The notes beneath the pieces were generated by a model. It was not told the DNA's origin, ran no database searches, and saw only the letters and a list, made by a program, of their open reading frames with translations. This document shows positions 1 to 7,073 of a stretch of DNA of 64,000 nucleotides, piece after piece. The first letter of the stretch is position 1, and the number at the start of each line of letters is the position of its first letter. The DNA is taken from positions 1 through 64,000 of the forward strand of contig JALEZW010000046.1 of assembly GCA_022772675.1 (NCBI GenBank), written 5' to 3'. The position numbers and the translations under genes are program-made. The stretch comes from Agathobacter sp. (GTDB lineage Bacteria > Bacillota > Clostridia > Lachnospirales > Lachnospiraceae).

Positions 1-38
1 TTGTAGCTGACCATGAAATGGTTGGAGGAATGGAGTAA
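1..38 (+). CDS. 3' end of an upstream gene, cut by the window edge
   Basis: A reading frame open from the window edge (first full codon at 3) ends at TAA 36-38. The last residues read V-A-D-H-E-M-V-G-G-M-E. Such a tail would suit an ABC transporter ATPase partnered with the FtsX-type permease remnant downstream, but that is only a guess from context. Confidence 0.3.
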   Translation, partial: VADHEMVGGME

Positions 39-42
39 GAAA

Positions 43-62
43 TCCGGGGTGAAAGCCCCGGA
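43..62 (+). terminator. Strong GC hairpin after the upstream gene
   Basis: TCCGGGG (43-49) pairs with CCCCGGA (56-62) around a 6-base loop, starting five bases after the stop codon at 36-38. No T-run follows, so it may act as a transcript-end stabiliser or attenuator rather than a classical intrinsic terminator. Confidence 0.35.
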
Positions 63-77
63 AGTCGTGACAAAAAG

Positions 78-608
78 ATGAGTGAGTTTGTGACAGCGAG
101 TGAGAGCAGAACTGTGACAGCTCATGGAATTTTTAACAACAATACCGTTCCCCAGGGAAGTGAGGAAAAGGATATCTGGGAGGATATGGGAAGCCGGCTT
201 TTACAGGTGAGAAGGCAGGTGCATGTGCTTTTTCTCGGACAGGGGGAATTGCGCACCCGGCTTTTGAATATTGTGGATGAGACAGAGTTCTTTGTTCGGA
301 AATATGAGAGACCCGGTGTTGTGAAGCGGTGGCTTCAGATTAATCCCAAGCTTTTATATTTTGATAGTTCGTTTCAGTTAATGGAAGAAGATCCCGAGTG
401 TTACAAGCAGATCAGCAGAGGGCTGTCCCGCGTGGAATTGCCGTGTTATCCGGATTCGGAATTGATTGCGAACAGAAAAAAGTATTTTGAGGAAATTCAC
501 AAAAAGTGCGAGGCTGGTAACTTCCGCTATTCAGATGATAGAATTTTTCAGGATGAATTACTGCATACATTGACCTTGGTATTTGAAAATGATTTTAAAG
601 ATTTATGA
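78..608 (+). CDS. Hypothetical protein, 176 aa
   Basis: The product is not recognised. It is a charged, soluble-looking protein with no signal peptide or membrane segment. The centre has a hydrophobic stretch around residues 48-53 (V-H-V-L-F-L) followed by basic and acidic helices, and the C-terminus is acidic. The start at 78 is the first ATG after the stop at 36-38, but no good ribosome binding site precedes it, so the gene may be a fragment like its neighbours: a broken metallophosphoesterase begins 14 bases later and an ABC permease fragment follows. Length and codon pattern make coding likely in origin; present-day function is uncertain. Confidence 0.45.
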   Translation: MSEFVTASESRTVTAHGIFNNNTVPQGSEEKDIWEDMGSRLLQVRRQVHVLFLGQGELRTRLLNIVDETEFFVRKYERPGVVKRWLQINPKLLYFDSSFQLMEEDPECYKQISRGLSRVELPCYPDSELIANRKKYFEEIHKKCEAGNFRYSDDRIFQDELLHTLTLVFENDFKDL

Positions 609-621
609 TACTAAGGGAGGA

Positions 622-1034
622 ATGCGCAATGAAGATAATAAATATCTTCATTGGATGGAAAATCTCCCAAGGTATTATTATGAGGTAAATACAATATTTG
701 TACTTGCTGGAATCGATGAAGAAGAAGGAGATATGTGGGAATGGTGAACCAGTGATGAAATGTTTGTTGGAAAGTACCCTGCCGAAATTGGTAACATTGA
801 GGGCTTGGATATGAAGGTGGTAGCTGGGCATGTAGGTACTGCTGAGATTTCTGGAGATCCAAGATATCACGACATTTATTTCGATGGTGAATCTCATTAT
901 TATATTGATGGCACTGTTTTAGATAGTGGAATTATTCCAGTACTTCTAGTGGATACTGATGAGGATAAATACTACCAGGTGGCCGAAACTGGAAACCATT
1001 TGATATTTCCTTACGATAAAGAAAACAAAAACAA
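622..1034 (+). pseudogene. Metallophosphoesterase remnant with in-frame stop
   Basis: A frame starting at ATG 622 behind AAGGGAGG reads like the C-terminal half of a PP2A-type serine/threonine metallophosphoesterase: an N-terminal LPRYY...TIFV-AGIDEE segment, then a GHVGT motif, IYFDG, HYYIDG and IPVLLVDTD blocks. The TGA at 745-747 lies where the family would carry a glycine codon, so the frame is broken. The usual HAGI histidine is a leucine here (FVLAGI). The N-terminal half with the GDIHG metal site is absent. The reading runs into unrelated permease sequence at about 1035. Family assignment rests on recalled motif order; the broken state is seen directly. Confidence 0.6.
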
Positions 1035-1042
1035 GAGATGTC

Positions 1043-1597
1043 ATGCTGTACGGATTGGAACGATTTCCGCTGGGTGAGTTAGAAGTGTACGAGGGAGAAT
1101 CCGATGTGGAGAAACTGTGGGAGAAGCTTTCCACCGGAAAATATCTTTTGTATGCAGCTCCCGTGGATGACAATGGTAAGGTGGAAACGGAGTGGATCAA
1201 GCATCAGGTGGGCGGTATGCTTACATTGGTAATCGGCATCATCGGTATCCTGAATTTTATCAATTCCATTCTGACCGGAATTGTGACCAGACAGAAGGAA
1301 TTTGCCATGATGGAATCCATCGGTATGACGAAAAAACAGCTTACCCGAATGTTGATCTATGAGGGTCTTTATTATGCGGGAATTACGATCGTGACATCAC
1401 TTGTGATGGGCAGTCTGTTTTCCCTTACCGTGGTTCGGGCATTGTCCGACGGCATGTGGTTCATGAAGTATCATTTTGTGATCGAGCCGATGCTTCTTGT
1501 ATTTCCGGTACTTCTGGTCCTCGGAGTGGTTGTTCCGGTGATTGCCGGCAGCTCCCAGAGGAAAGTAAGCCTGATTGAGAGAATCCGGCAGGATTGA
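1043..1597 (+). pseudogene. C-terminal fragment of an FtsX-type ABC permease
   Basis: About 184 residues match the last part of a MacB/BceB-like FtsX permease: a soluble extracytoplasmic piece (residues 1-58), then three membrane segments (about 60-83, 106-133 and 150-172), with the FtsX-typical QKEFAMMESIGMTKKQL cytoplasmic loop between the first two. Full permeases of this kind are several hundred residues long with an N-terminal membrane segment and a large extracellular domain; all of that is missing. The fragment is joined directly to the phosphoesterase remnant. A short duplicate of its 3' part lies at 4302-4349. Confidence 0.7.
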
Positions 1598-1624
1598 AAA
1601 ACGGACAGAATGTGGAATACTATG

Positions 1625-1658
1625 AAACGAGGGTCAAAAGGTAATTTGACCCTCGTTT
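1625..1658. terminator. Bidirectional intrinsic terminator
   Basis: A perfect 14-bp stem (AAACGAGGGTCAAA 1625-1638 with TTTGACCCTCGTTT 1645-1658) has a 6-base loop. It lies between the permease remnant (plus strand) and the end of the glycosyltransferase gene (minus strand), and the A/T-flanked stem can serve both. Confidence 0.8.
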
Positions 1659-1660
1659 CA

Positions 1661-3049
1661 TCATATGGTTTTTTCAACGATTTTCTTGTAGGTTCTCTTT
1701 TGCATTGCTTTTCCAATAGGATAGGACAGCACCCCGGCGGCAACCCCGATGATCCATACAAAGCGCCAGCTGAGCAACGAACCAAAAAGGATTATCACAG
1801 TAGCAGCGATCAGCCAATAGAGTAGCTGGGTTTTGCCATGCTGTTTATTCATTTCTTCTATGATGTCCCGGCCTTCCGACGGGTGGGGAGCGTTTTCGAT
1901 AAATTCAGCGGCACCCGCAGTTCCGGGACAACTGCGGAAATCTTCGCTGCATTTTTTTGCATTTTCTGCAAAGCTGTCATTGCCAAGTATTTTTTCTACA
2001 GCAGATCTGATATCCGAGGAGGAATCCTTTTGTAACAGGATACCGGCTTTCATATCCGTCACTCTTTTTGCCACAGCACATTGTTCGTTGGTCTGCGGAT
2101 AAAGAATCATAGGGGTAGCCATGTACAGGCTTTCGGAGACACTGTTCATGCCGCAGTGGGTGATAAAAGCATTGGCTTTTGAAAGAACATCCAGCTGATC
2201 TACATAGGGATAGGACTTGATATTGTCCGGCAGTTTTCCCGGAATCTTCTGTTGCATATTCTGCCCACAGGAAATTATGACATCTACATGCAGATCTTTC
2301 AGGGCATCAATGCATTTCCCATAGAAATCAGGCCGGTCGTTGATGATCGTTCCCATGGAAATATAAATGAGCGGACGATCCTTTGTCTTCCGGGGCAGAG
2401 CCTTGGAAAAGACAGATGGCCCCACAAAAGCATAGTGATTAGAAAAGCTTTCTGCATATGGTTGAAAGCTTTTTGATGTATAAACTACGGAATCAGTATT
2501 GTTGTCATTCTGCACGAGAGAAAGAGCATTTTTTACATGATAACCATAGGGCTTTAGCGTCTCAAGCTCCCTGGAAATCTTCGGCAGGCCGAAAATCATA
2601 TCTGCCATCTCTTTCGGGCTGTTTTTCATATACTGCGAGGATAGTTGATTGAAAGCAAAGGTGCTGACAGACACAACCATGGGAACATGATGCTTCCATG
2701 CATTTAATTTGCCCCAGAAGCATACGGAATCCGTGTAGACAACATCCGGCTGAAAGGCAGCAAACTCCTCGCCAAGAAAGCTGTCCATACTTAAGGTGAT
2801 GCGGATATCCTGTATCGTCATTTCCGTGGTGGATATATTTTTCAGCCCGGCTTCTTCCTCAGCGGTCAGCTGGGGCAGAAAACGGTCGCAGGACACAAAC
2901 TCTGCATGGGTGGCTTTAATCTTTTCTTCAAATTCATCAAAAGAATAAAATCGGACCGTGTTTCCCCGCTGAACCAATTCTGCGGCAACAGGAAGCATCG
3001 GGTTGGTATGACCATGAGCGGGAATGCAGAAAAAGGCTATTTTTTTCAA
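1661..3049 (-). CDS. MGT-type glycosyltransferase (GT1, GT-B fold) with C-terminal membrane anchor
   Basis: The 462-residue protein starts with a GT1-like N-terminal Rossmann segment (MKKIAFFCIPAHGHTNPMLP) and has the C-terminal nucleotide-sugar binding signature ITHCGMNSVSESL at about residue 297, with LYPQTNEQ just after. This is the layout of UDP-glycosyltransferases of the macrolide glycosyltransferase family, which move a sugar from UDP-sugar to a small hydrophobic acceptor. Unlike most of that family, the last 60 residues hold two hydrophobic segments (about 411-446) and a basic tail, suggesting membrane attachment and possibly a lipid acceptor. The start overlaps the stop of the AbrB-type gene by 4 bases, so the two are one operon. 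The acceptor cannot be inferred. Confidence 0.85.
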   Translation of the reverse strand: MKKIAFFCIPAHGHTNPMLPVAAELVQRGNTVRFYSFDEFEEKIKATHAEFVSCDRFLPQLTAEEEAGLKNISTTEMTIQDIRITLSMDSFLGEEFAAFQPDVVYTDSVCFWGKLNAWKHHVPMVVSVSTFAFNQLSSQYMKNSPKEMADMIFGLPKISRELETLKPYGYHVKNALSLVQNDNNTDSVVYTSKSFQPYAESFSNHYAFVGPSVFSKALPRKTKDRPLIYISMGTIINDRPDFYGKCIDALKDLHVDVIISCGQNMQQKIPGKLPDNIKSYPYVDQLDVLSKANAFITHCGMNSVSESLYMATPMILYPQTNEQCAVAKRVTDMKAGILLQKDSSSDIRSAVEKILGNDSFAENAKKCSEDFRSCPGTAGAAEFIENAPHPSEGRDIIEEMNKQHGKTQLLYWLIAATVIILFGSLLSWRFVWIIGVAAGVLSYPIGKAMQKRTYKKIVEKTI

Positions 3050-3267
3050 TCGCTGTCACCATCCTTTCCGTTGTTAAAAGCAATGTTGAACAATTCCGCA
3101 AAGGCCCCCTTGGGAGGGATTGCAATCCCACGTTCTTCGTCACCGAGAAGCAGCAGGGTATCTTCCGGTTTAATGTTAAAAATATCACGTGCCTGCTTGG
3201 GGATTACGATCTGTCCCTTCTCACCGACCGTTGCGGTCCAGGCATATTTTCCTTCCGGTGCTGGCAT
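3046..3267 (-). CDS. AbrB/SpoVT-type DNA-binding regulator
   Basis: This 73-residue protein contains a swapped-hairpin AbrB domain: W-T-A-T-V-G-E-K-G-Q-I-V-I-P-K-Q-A-R, then DIF-N-I-K-P-EDTLLLLGDE. The G-Q-I-V-I-P-K-x-x-R pattern is diagnostic for AbrB/MazE-like N-terminal DNA-binding domains. A GGAGGT site lies 7 bases before the ATG. The gene opens a two-gene operon with the glycosyltransferase, so it probably controls that operon. It could instead be a MazE-like antitoxin, but no toxin is adjacent. Confidence 0.85.
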   Translation of the reverse strand: MPAPEGKYAWTATVGEKGQIVIPKQARDIFNIKPEDTLLLLGDEERGIAIPPKGAFAELFNIAFNNGKDGDSD

Positions 3268-3317
3268 TTCTTACCTCCAAAAAGTATGATTTATACAACT
3301 TATTATACTGAAGGGAA

Positions 3318-3412
3318 GCCATAATGTCAAGAAGCCATAGAAACAGCCGCCGATAGTTGACACTCCGGAAAGATTATAGTAGCATACTAATCATATCAAA
3401 AAGGTATGATAT
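3318..3412 (+). repeat. Duplicated promoter block, copy A
   Basis: 95 bp align without gaps with 5863-5957. It contains TTGACA (3357-3362), 17 bases, then TAGCAT (3380-3385) and a degraded form of the downstream dyad (GCATACT ... GGTATGAT). It lies upstream of the deleted gamma-synthase copy and, on the other strand, upstream of the AbrB-type gene. Confidence 0.75.
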
Positions 3413-3444
3413 AATATTAAGATGCAGGATTGCGGGGGGCAAGA

Positions 3445-3934
3445 CATTCGGTGGACAACACCTTTGCGTCTCCCTATAATCAAAGGCCACTGGATTTTGG
3501 GGCAGATTTTCCGGGGGTCTGTCACCTTTCCGATTCGGATGGAACGGATCAACCAGTCGGCCTTAAAAATTGCAAAGTGGCTGGTGAAGAGAGAAAATGT
3601 GACCTTTGTTTTCTACCCGGGACTGGAAAGTAATTCCGGTCATGAATTGGCGAAAAAGCAGATGGGACATGGCTTCGGAGGTGTAATCTCCTTTGGACTG
3701 AATACCGATGATAAAACCGTGGAACATTTCTGTGCAGCATTAAAGGTGGTTACCTTTGCGGTCTCTCTCGGACATGATGAGAGCCTCATTTTTCCGCAGC
3801 CAAGCAACGAGGAACGAATCCATCTGTATCCGGAACAATTCCGGAAGGGATTTATTCGTTTCAGCGTGGGCTTAGAAGATTCTGATGATATTATTGGGGA
3901 TCTGGACCTGGCACTTCGAACAGTAGGATTGTAG
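3445..3934 (+). pseudogene. Cystathionine gamma-synthase-like gene, internal-deletion copy A
   Basis: Compared with copy B (5988-6884), this copy keeps only a piece matching 6541-6606, then jumps to sequence matching 6752 onward. The junction is at a shared GATTTT, as expected of a slippage or short-homology deletion. The first part (SVDNTFASPYNQRPLDFGADF) is in a different frame from the rest, so no working protein results. From about 3505 to 3934 the frame encodes the family C-terminus (IFRGSVTFP...HELAKKQMGHGFGGVISF...FIRFSVGLED), which copy B has lost. The PLP lysine region is deleted. Confidence 0.8.
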
Positions 3935-4034
3935 AAATATGAGCAGGCATCATTTATGCAATACACGCCACCGATATAATCTTGTGACACCTATATCGTT
4001 CATCCCAAAAATCCGGCAATTGATAATGGGATTT

Positions 4035-4164
4035 GTAACTATTCAGAGCCCCTCCACATACATTCGCAAAACCGCACGACAAGTCGTGCTTTCTCGCTGC
4101 TACGCAGCTAATTTTGCTCATATATGTGGGGTGGCTCTATTCGAGCCACCTTACGAATAGTTAC
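4035..4164. repeat. Palindromic repeat element, family 1, copy 1
   Basis: A 130-bp element has perfect 10-bp terminal inverted repeats (GTAACTATTC 4035-4044 and GAATAGTTAC 4155-4164) and several internal hairpins: GCACGAC/GTCGTGC, GCTGC/GCAGC and GTGGCTC/GAGCCAC. A second member with related ends (GTAACTGTTCAGAGCC) is at 16511-16651. It encodes nothing and resembles a MITE or REP-like mobile palindrome. Confidence 0.75.
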
Positions 4165-4301
4165 TGGGATTTTAAAAATGCCTCCATATATGCTTAGTGT
4201 GGTTATATGAGGTAAATTCTGACTGCGGTTTAAAGACCAGAGGTGTTCCGGAAACAGAATCCACATCGTCAGAGATGCCGTAATTATTGTATCTGATAAT
4301 A

Positions 4302-4349
4302 ATGGGCAGTCTGTTTTCCCTTATCGTGGTTCGGGCATTGTCCGGCGGT
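4302..4349 (+). pseudogene. 48-bp relic of the FtsX permease gene
   Basis: The stretch is nearly identical to 1406-1453 of the permease fragment (ATGGGCAGTCTG ... TCGGGCATTG). It is followed at once by TATTAAAAC and a stop-rich region. It shows that the permease locus was once duplicated and almost wholly deleted. Nothing else was recognised between 4165 and 4370. Confidence 0.7.
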
Positions 4350-4370
4350 ATTAAAACAAGTACATAATGA

Positions 4371-4469
4371 TGGAAAAACGGACAGAATCATAGAAATACA
4401 TGTTGGAAAAACGGACAAAAATACATGATTTTATGTTGGAAAAACGGAACGAATGTGGCATACTATGTA
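4371..4469 (+). repeat. Three tandem 33-bp units, core TGGAAAAACGGAC
   Basis: Units start at 4371, 4404 and 4437, exactly 33 bp apart. The first 13-16 bases of each are nearly identical and the rest diverges. A single related sequence follows the permease fragment at about 1597-1622 (GAAAAACGGACAGAATGTGG). The block ends just before the ATPase ribosome binding site, so it could also be a tandem operator. Confidence 0.65.
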
Positions 4470-4482
4470 TAAGGAGGGTGCC

Positions 4483-5835
4483 ATGTACAGAGAGATTGAA
4501 GAAAGAATAGAAAAATTTTTCCAAGGAAATTCCGGGCGGGCTCTTATGATTACGGGGGCCAGACAGGTGGGAAAGACATACATTGTCCGTGAGTTTGCCA
4601 AAAAGAATTTCGAATATGTCATAGAGTTTAATTTCCTGGAAAACCGGGACGCCGGTAATATTTTGCAGCAGGCAAAATCCAGTGAAGATATCCTGCTTAG
4701 GATTTCAGGTCTGACTGATGTTCCGATGGTCCCGGGAAAAACATTGATTTTTTTTGATGAAGTTCAGGAATGCAGGGAATTAGTGACAGCAATTAAGTTT
4801 TTAGTGGAAGAGGGAAGTTATCAGTACATTTTAAGCGGCTCTCTTCTGGGAGTTGAGTTAAAGGATATTCGTTCTGTTCCGGTGGGATATATGCAGATCA
4901 TGGAGATGTATCCCCTTAGTTTTTTTGAGTTTTGCAGGGCGAACAGGGTGTCGGAGCGTGTGTTTAAGCATTTGTCGGAGTGTTTTGAGAGGAGAGAAGA
5001 GATTGACCCTGTCATTCACGAAAAAATGCTGGAGTTGTTTCATTTGTATTTGATGACCGGGGGAATGCCTGCTGCAGTTGCAGCCTATCTTAAGACGAAC
5101 AATCTTAGTTCGGTTTCGGAAATTCAAAAAGGAATTGTGCAGCTTTATATTAAGGACATTGCAAAATATGATCCGAATGATAAGTTATATCTGAAAGAAA
5201 TTTTTGAATTGATTCCCAGTGAACTAAACAGTAAAAATAAACGATTTATTTTGAAAAATCTGAATGAAAATTTTAAATTTTCCAGATACGAAAATAGTTT
5301 TATCTGGTTGAAGGAAGCTGGGGTTGCCCTTCCGGTATATTGTGCACAGGAGCCGGTAATGCCGCTTTTGCTATCGAAATCCACGAATCTGTTTAAGCTT
5401 TTTTCATCAGATGTGGGACTTCTGGCATCCATGTATGCGGATGGAATTCAGTTAAAAATTCTAAATAAGGAAAAAAATATGAACTTTGGTGCAATTTATG
5501 AAAACGCCATTGCTCAGGAGCTAAAGACCCAGGGCTTTGATTTGTACTATTTTCAAAGTAAAAAGCAGGGTGAAATTGATTTCCTCATAGAGTATCATGG
5601 GAAAATTCTGCCGATTGAGGTGAAATCCGGAAAAGCATATACAAGACATCAGGCATTAGACAATGTACTTTCAAATGAACCGTATGGAATTGATGAAGCA
5701 ATCGTATTTTGCAATGAGAATATTCAGATGAAATCCGGAGTGTTTTATTGTCCGGTGTATCTGGCCGGAATGCTTAAGAAGGAAGAACATGCAGAGGATG
5801 TGATTTATTCTCCGGATTTAAGCGCGCTGCAGTAA
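4483..5835 (+). CDS. AAA_14/DUF4143-type ATP-binding protein
   Basis: The 450-residue product has a P-loop near the N-terminus (MITGARQVGKTYIV), a Walker B region (TLIFFDEVQE) and a sensor-like YILSGS motif. A PD-(D/E)XK-like C-terminal part follows: E-N-A-I-A-Q-E-L, then GEIDFLIEY and LPIEVKSGK. This is the usual build of the AAA_14 plus DUF4143 family, common and often mobile in gut anaerobes, with no settled function. ATG 4483 was chosen because AAGGAGGG (4471-4477) precedes it at good distance; an ATG at 4453 has no site. It stands alone between the two gamma-synthase copies. Confidence 0.85.
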   Translation: MYREIEERIEKFFQGNSGRALMITGARQVGKTYIVREFAKKNFEYVIEFNFLENRDAGNILQQAKSSEDILLRISGLTDVPMVPGKTLIFFDEVQECRELVTAIKFLVEEGSYQYILSGSLLGVELKDIRSVPVGYMQIMEMYPLSFFEFCRANRVSERVFKHLSECFERREEIDPVIHEKMLELFHLYLMTGGMPAAVAAYLKTNNLSSVSEIQKGIVQLYIKDIAKYDPNDKLYLKEIFELIPSELNSKNKRFILKNLNENFKFSRYENSFIWLKEAGVALPVYCAQEPVMPLLLSKSTNLFKLFSSDVGLLASMYADGIQLKILNKEKNMNFGAIYENAIAQELKTQGFDLYYFQSKKQGEIDFLIEYHGKILPIEVKSGKAYTRHQALDNVLSNEPYGIDEAIVFCNENIQMKSGVFYCPVYLAGMLKKEEHAEDVIYSPDLSALQ

Positions 5836-5901
5836 ATAACTTTTCAATGAAAGAAAGGTACAGCCATAATGTCAAGATGCCATATAAACAGCCGCCGATA
5901 G

Positions 5902-5930
5902 TTGACACTCCGGAAAAATTATAGTATCAT
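5902..5930 (+). promoter_or_regulatory. Sigma-A promoter of the gamma-synthase-like gene
   Basis: TTGACA (5902-5907), a 17-base spacer, then TATCAT (5925-5930). The -10 box overlaps the left arm of the dyad at 5926-5955. Confidence 0.65.
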
Positions 5931-5955
5931 ACTATTCATACCGAAAAAGTATGAT
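5926..5955. promoter_or_regulatory. Operator-like dyad over the -10 box
   Basis: ATCATACT (5926-5933) and AGTATGAT (5948-5955) form a perfect inverted repeat with a 14-base spacer, overlapping the -10 box and the probable start point. This fits a repressor site. A degraded version is in copy A. The regulator is unknown. Confidence 0.5.
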
Positions 5956-5987
5956 ATTATACGGAGATATACAAGGAGGCGAATAAG

Positions 5988-6992
5988 ATGGCAAGAAAAG
6001 AGAACAGGTTTAAGGATTACGATATCACAACCCAGGCAATACATACAGGAACAGATTACGACAAGGAAACCGGAGCTGTGCGGAGACCCCTTCACATGGC
6101 AAACAGCTACAAGCTGCCGGACGATTTATCCCAGGTGAATTATTCTTCCACAGATCTTCTGATGTATGCCAGAAACGGCAATCCCAACCAGAAGTGGCTG
6201 GAGGAGAAAATCGCCGCCCTTCACGGTGCCGATGATGCAATCGTTCTTGCCAGCGGCGTTGCAGCACTGCATGCCCTGTTCTGGACCCTCCTTAAGAACG
6301 GAGACCGGGTGGTTTATCCCAACGTCAGTTACATGGCGGTATACCGTATGTTTCATGAACTGTTCCCTGAGAAATTCGGAATCGACGCCGTTATGGTGGA
6401 TATGACGGATCTGGATGCCGTGAAGGCTGCCATTACTCCGGGTACCCGACTGGTTCATATAGAGACGCCGGATAACCCCACCAACCGGGTGACGGATATC
6501 GAGGCTCTTGCAAAGATAGCCCATGAAAACGGTGCGATTCTTTCGGTGGACAACACCTTTGCCTCTCCTTATAACCAGAGACCGCTGGACTTTGGTGCGG
6601 ATTTTGTGGTGGAATCTGTGACCAAATATATCAATGGTCATGGCGATGCCCAGGGAGGTGCCATTATCTCCAATGATCTGGAAGAGATGGACCGTATCCG
6701 CTATGAGGCACAGGTCAATGTGGGTTCCGTCATCAGCCCATTCAACGCATGGCAGATTTTCCGGGGCTCCGTCACCTTCCCTCTTCGGATGGAGCGGATC
6801 AACCAGTCCGCATTAAAGATTGCTGAGTGGCTGGAGCAGAGAGAAAACGTGACCTTTGTTTCCTATCCGGGGCTGGAAAGCAATGCAATGCTTATCATCT
6901 GCGTGGTATTTTTGGTGTTGCTTATCGGTGCCGCAGTTGCCTATAAACTGGGTTACCTTGCACCACTTATCAATAATGTAACTAAGAAATAA
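5988..6992 (+). pseudogene. Cystathionine gamma-synthase-like gene, copy B, 3' truncated and fused to foreign sequence
   Basis: Residues 1-299 are a good N-terminal two thirds of a Cys/Met-metabolism PLP enzyme (cystathionine gamma-synthase, gamma-lyase or O-acylhomoserine sulfhydrylase). They include the aspartate motif VDNTFASPYNQRPL and the PLP lysine at about K213 (SVTKYINGHGD). Homology with copy A stops at about 6884. Residues 300-334 come from other DNA: a hydrophobic helix (MLIICVVFLVLLIGAAVAY) and a short tail, which look like the end of a membrane protein of the mobile element. The C-terminal domain is lost, so activity is unlikely. An AAGGAGG site precedes the start. The in-frame fusion may still be translated. 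Confidence 0.75.
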
Positions 6993-7073
6993 TATCTGAC
7001 CTGTTTGGTCGGAGTAATTTTGGCATCAGCCGGATTGCTCCGGCGGTGCCTCAGAAATAAGGAGGACAAACAA

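Larger units (their letters stand above)
5863..5957 (+). repeat. Duplicated promoter block, copy B
   Basis: This is the better preserved partner of 3318-3412. It drives the truncated gamma-synthase-like gene at 5988 and carries the promoter and dyad listed separately. Confidence 0.75.
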
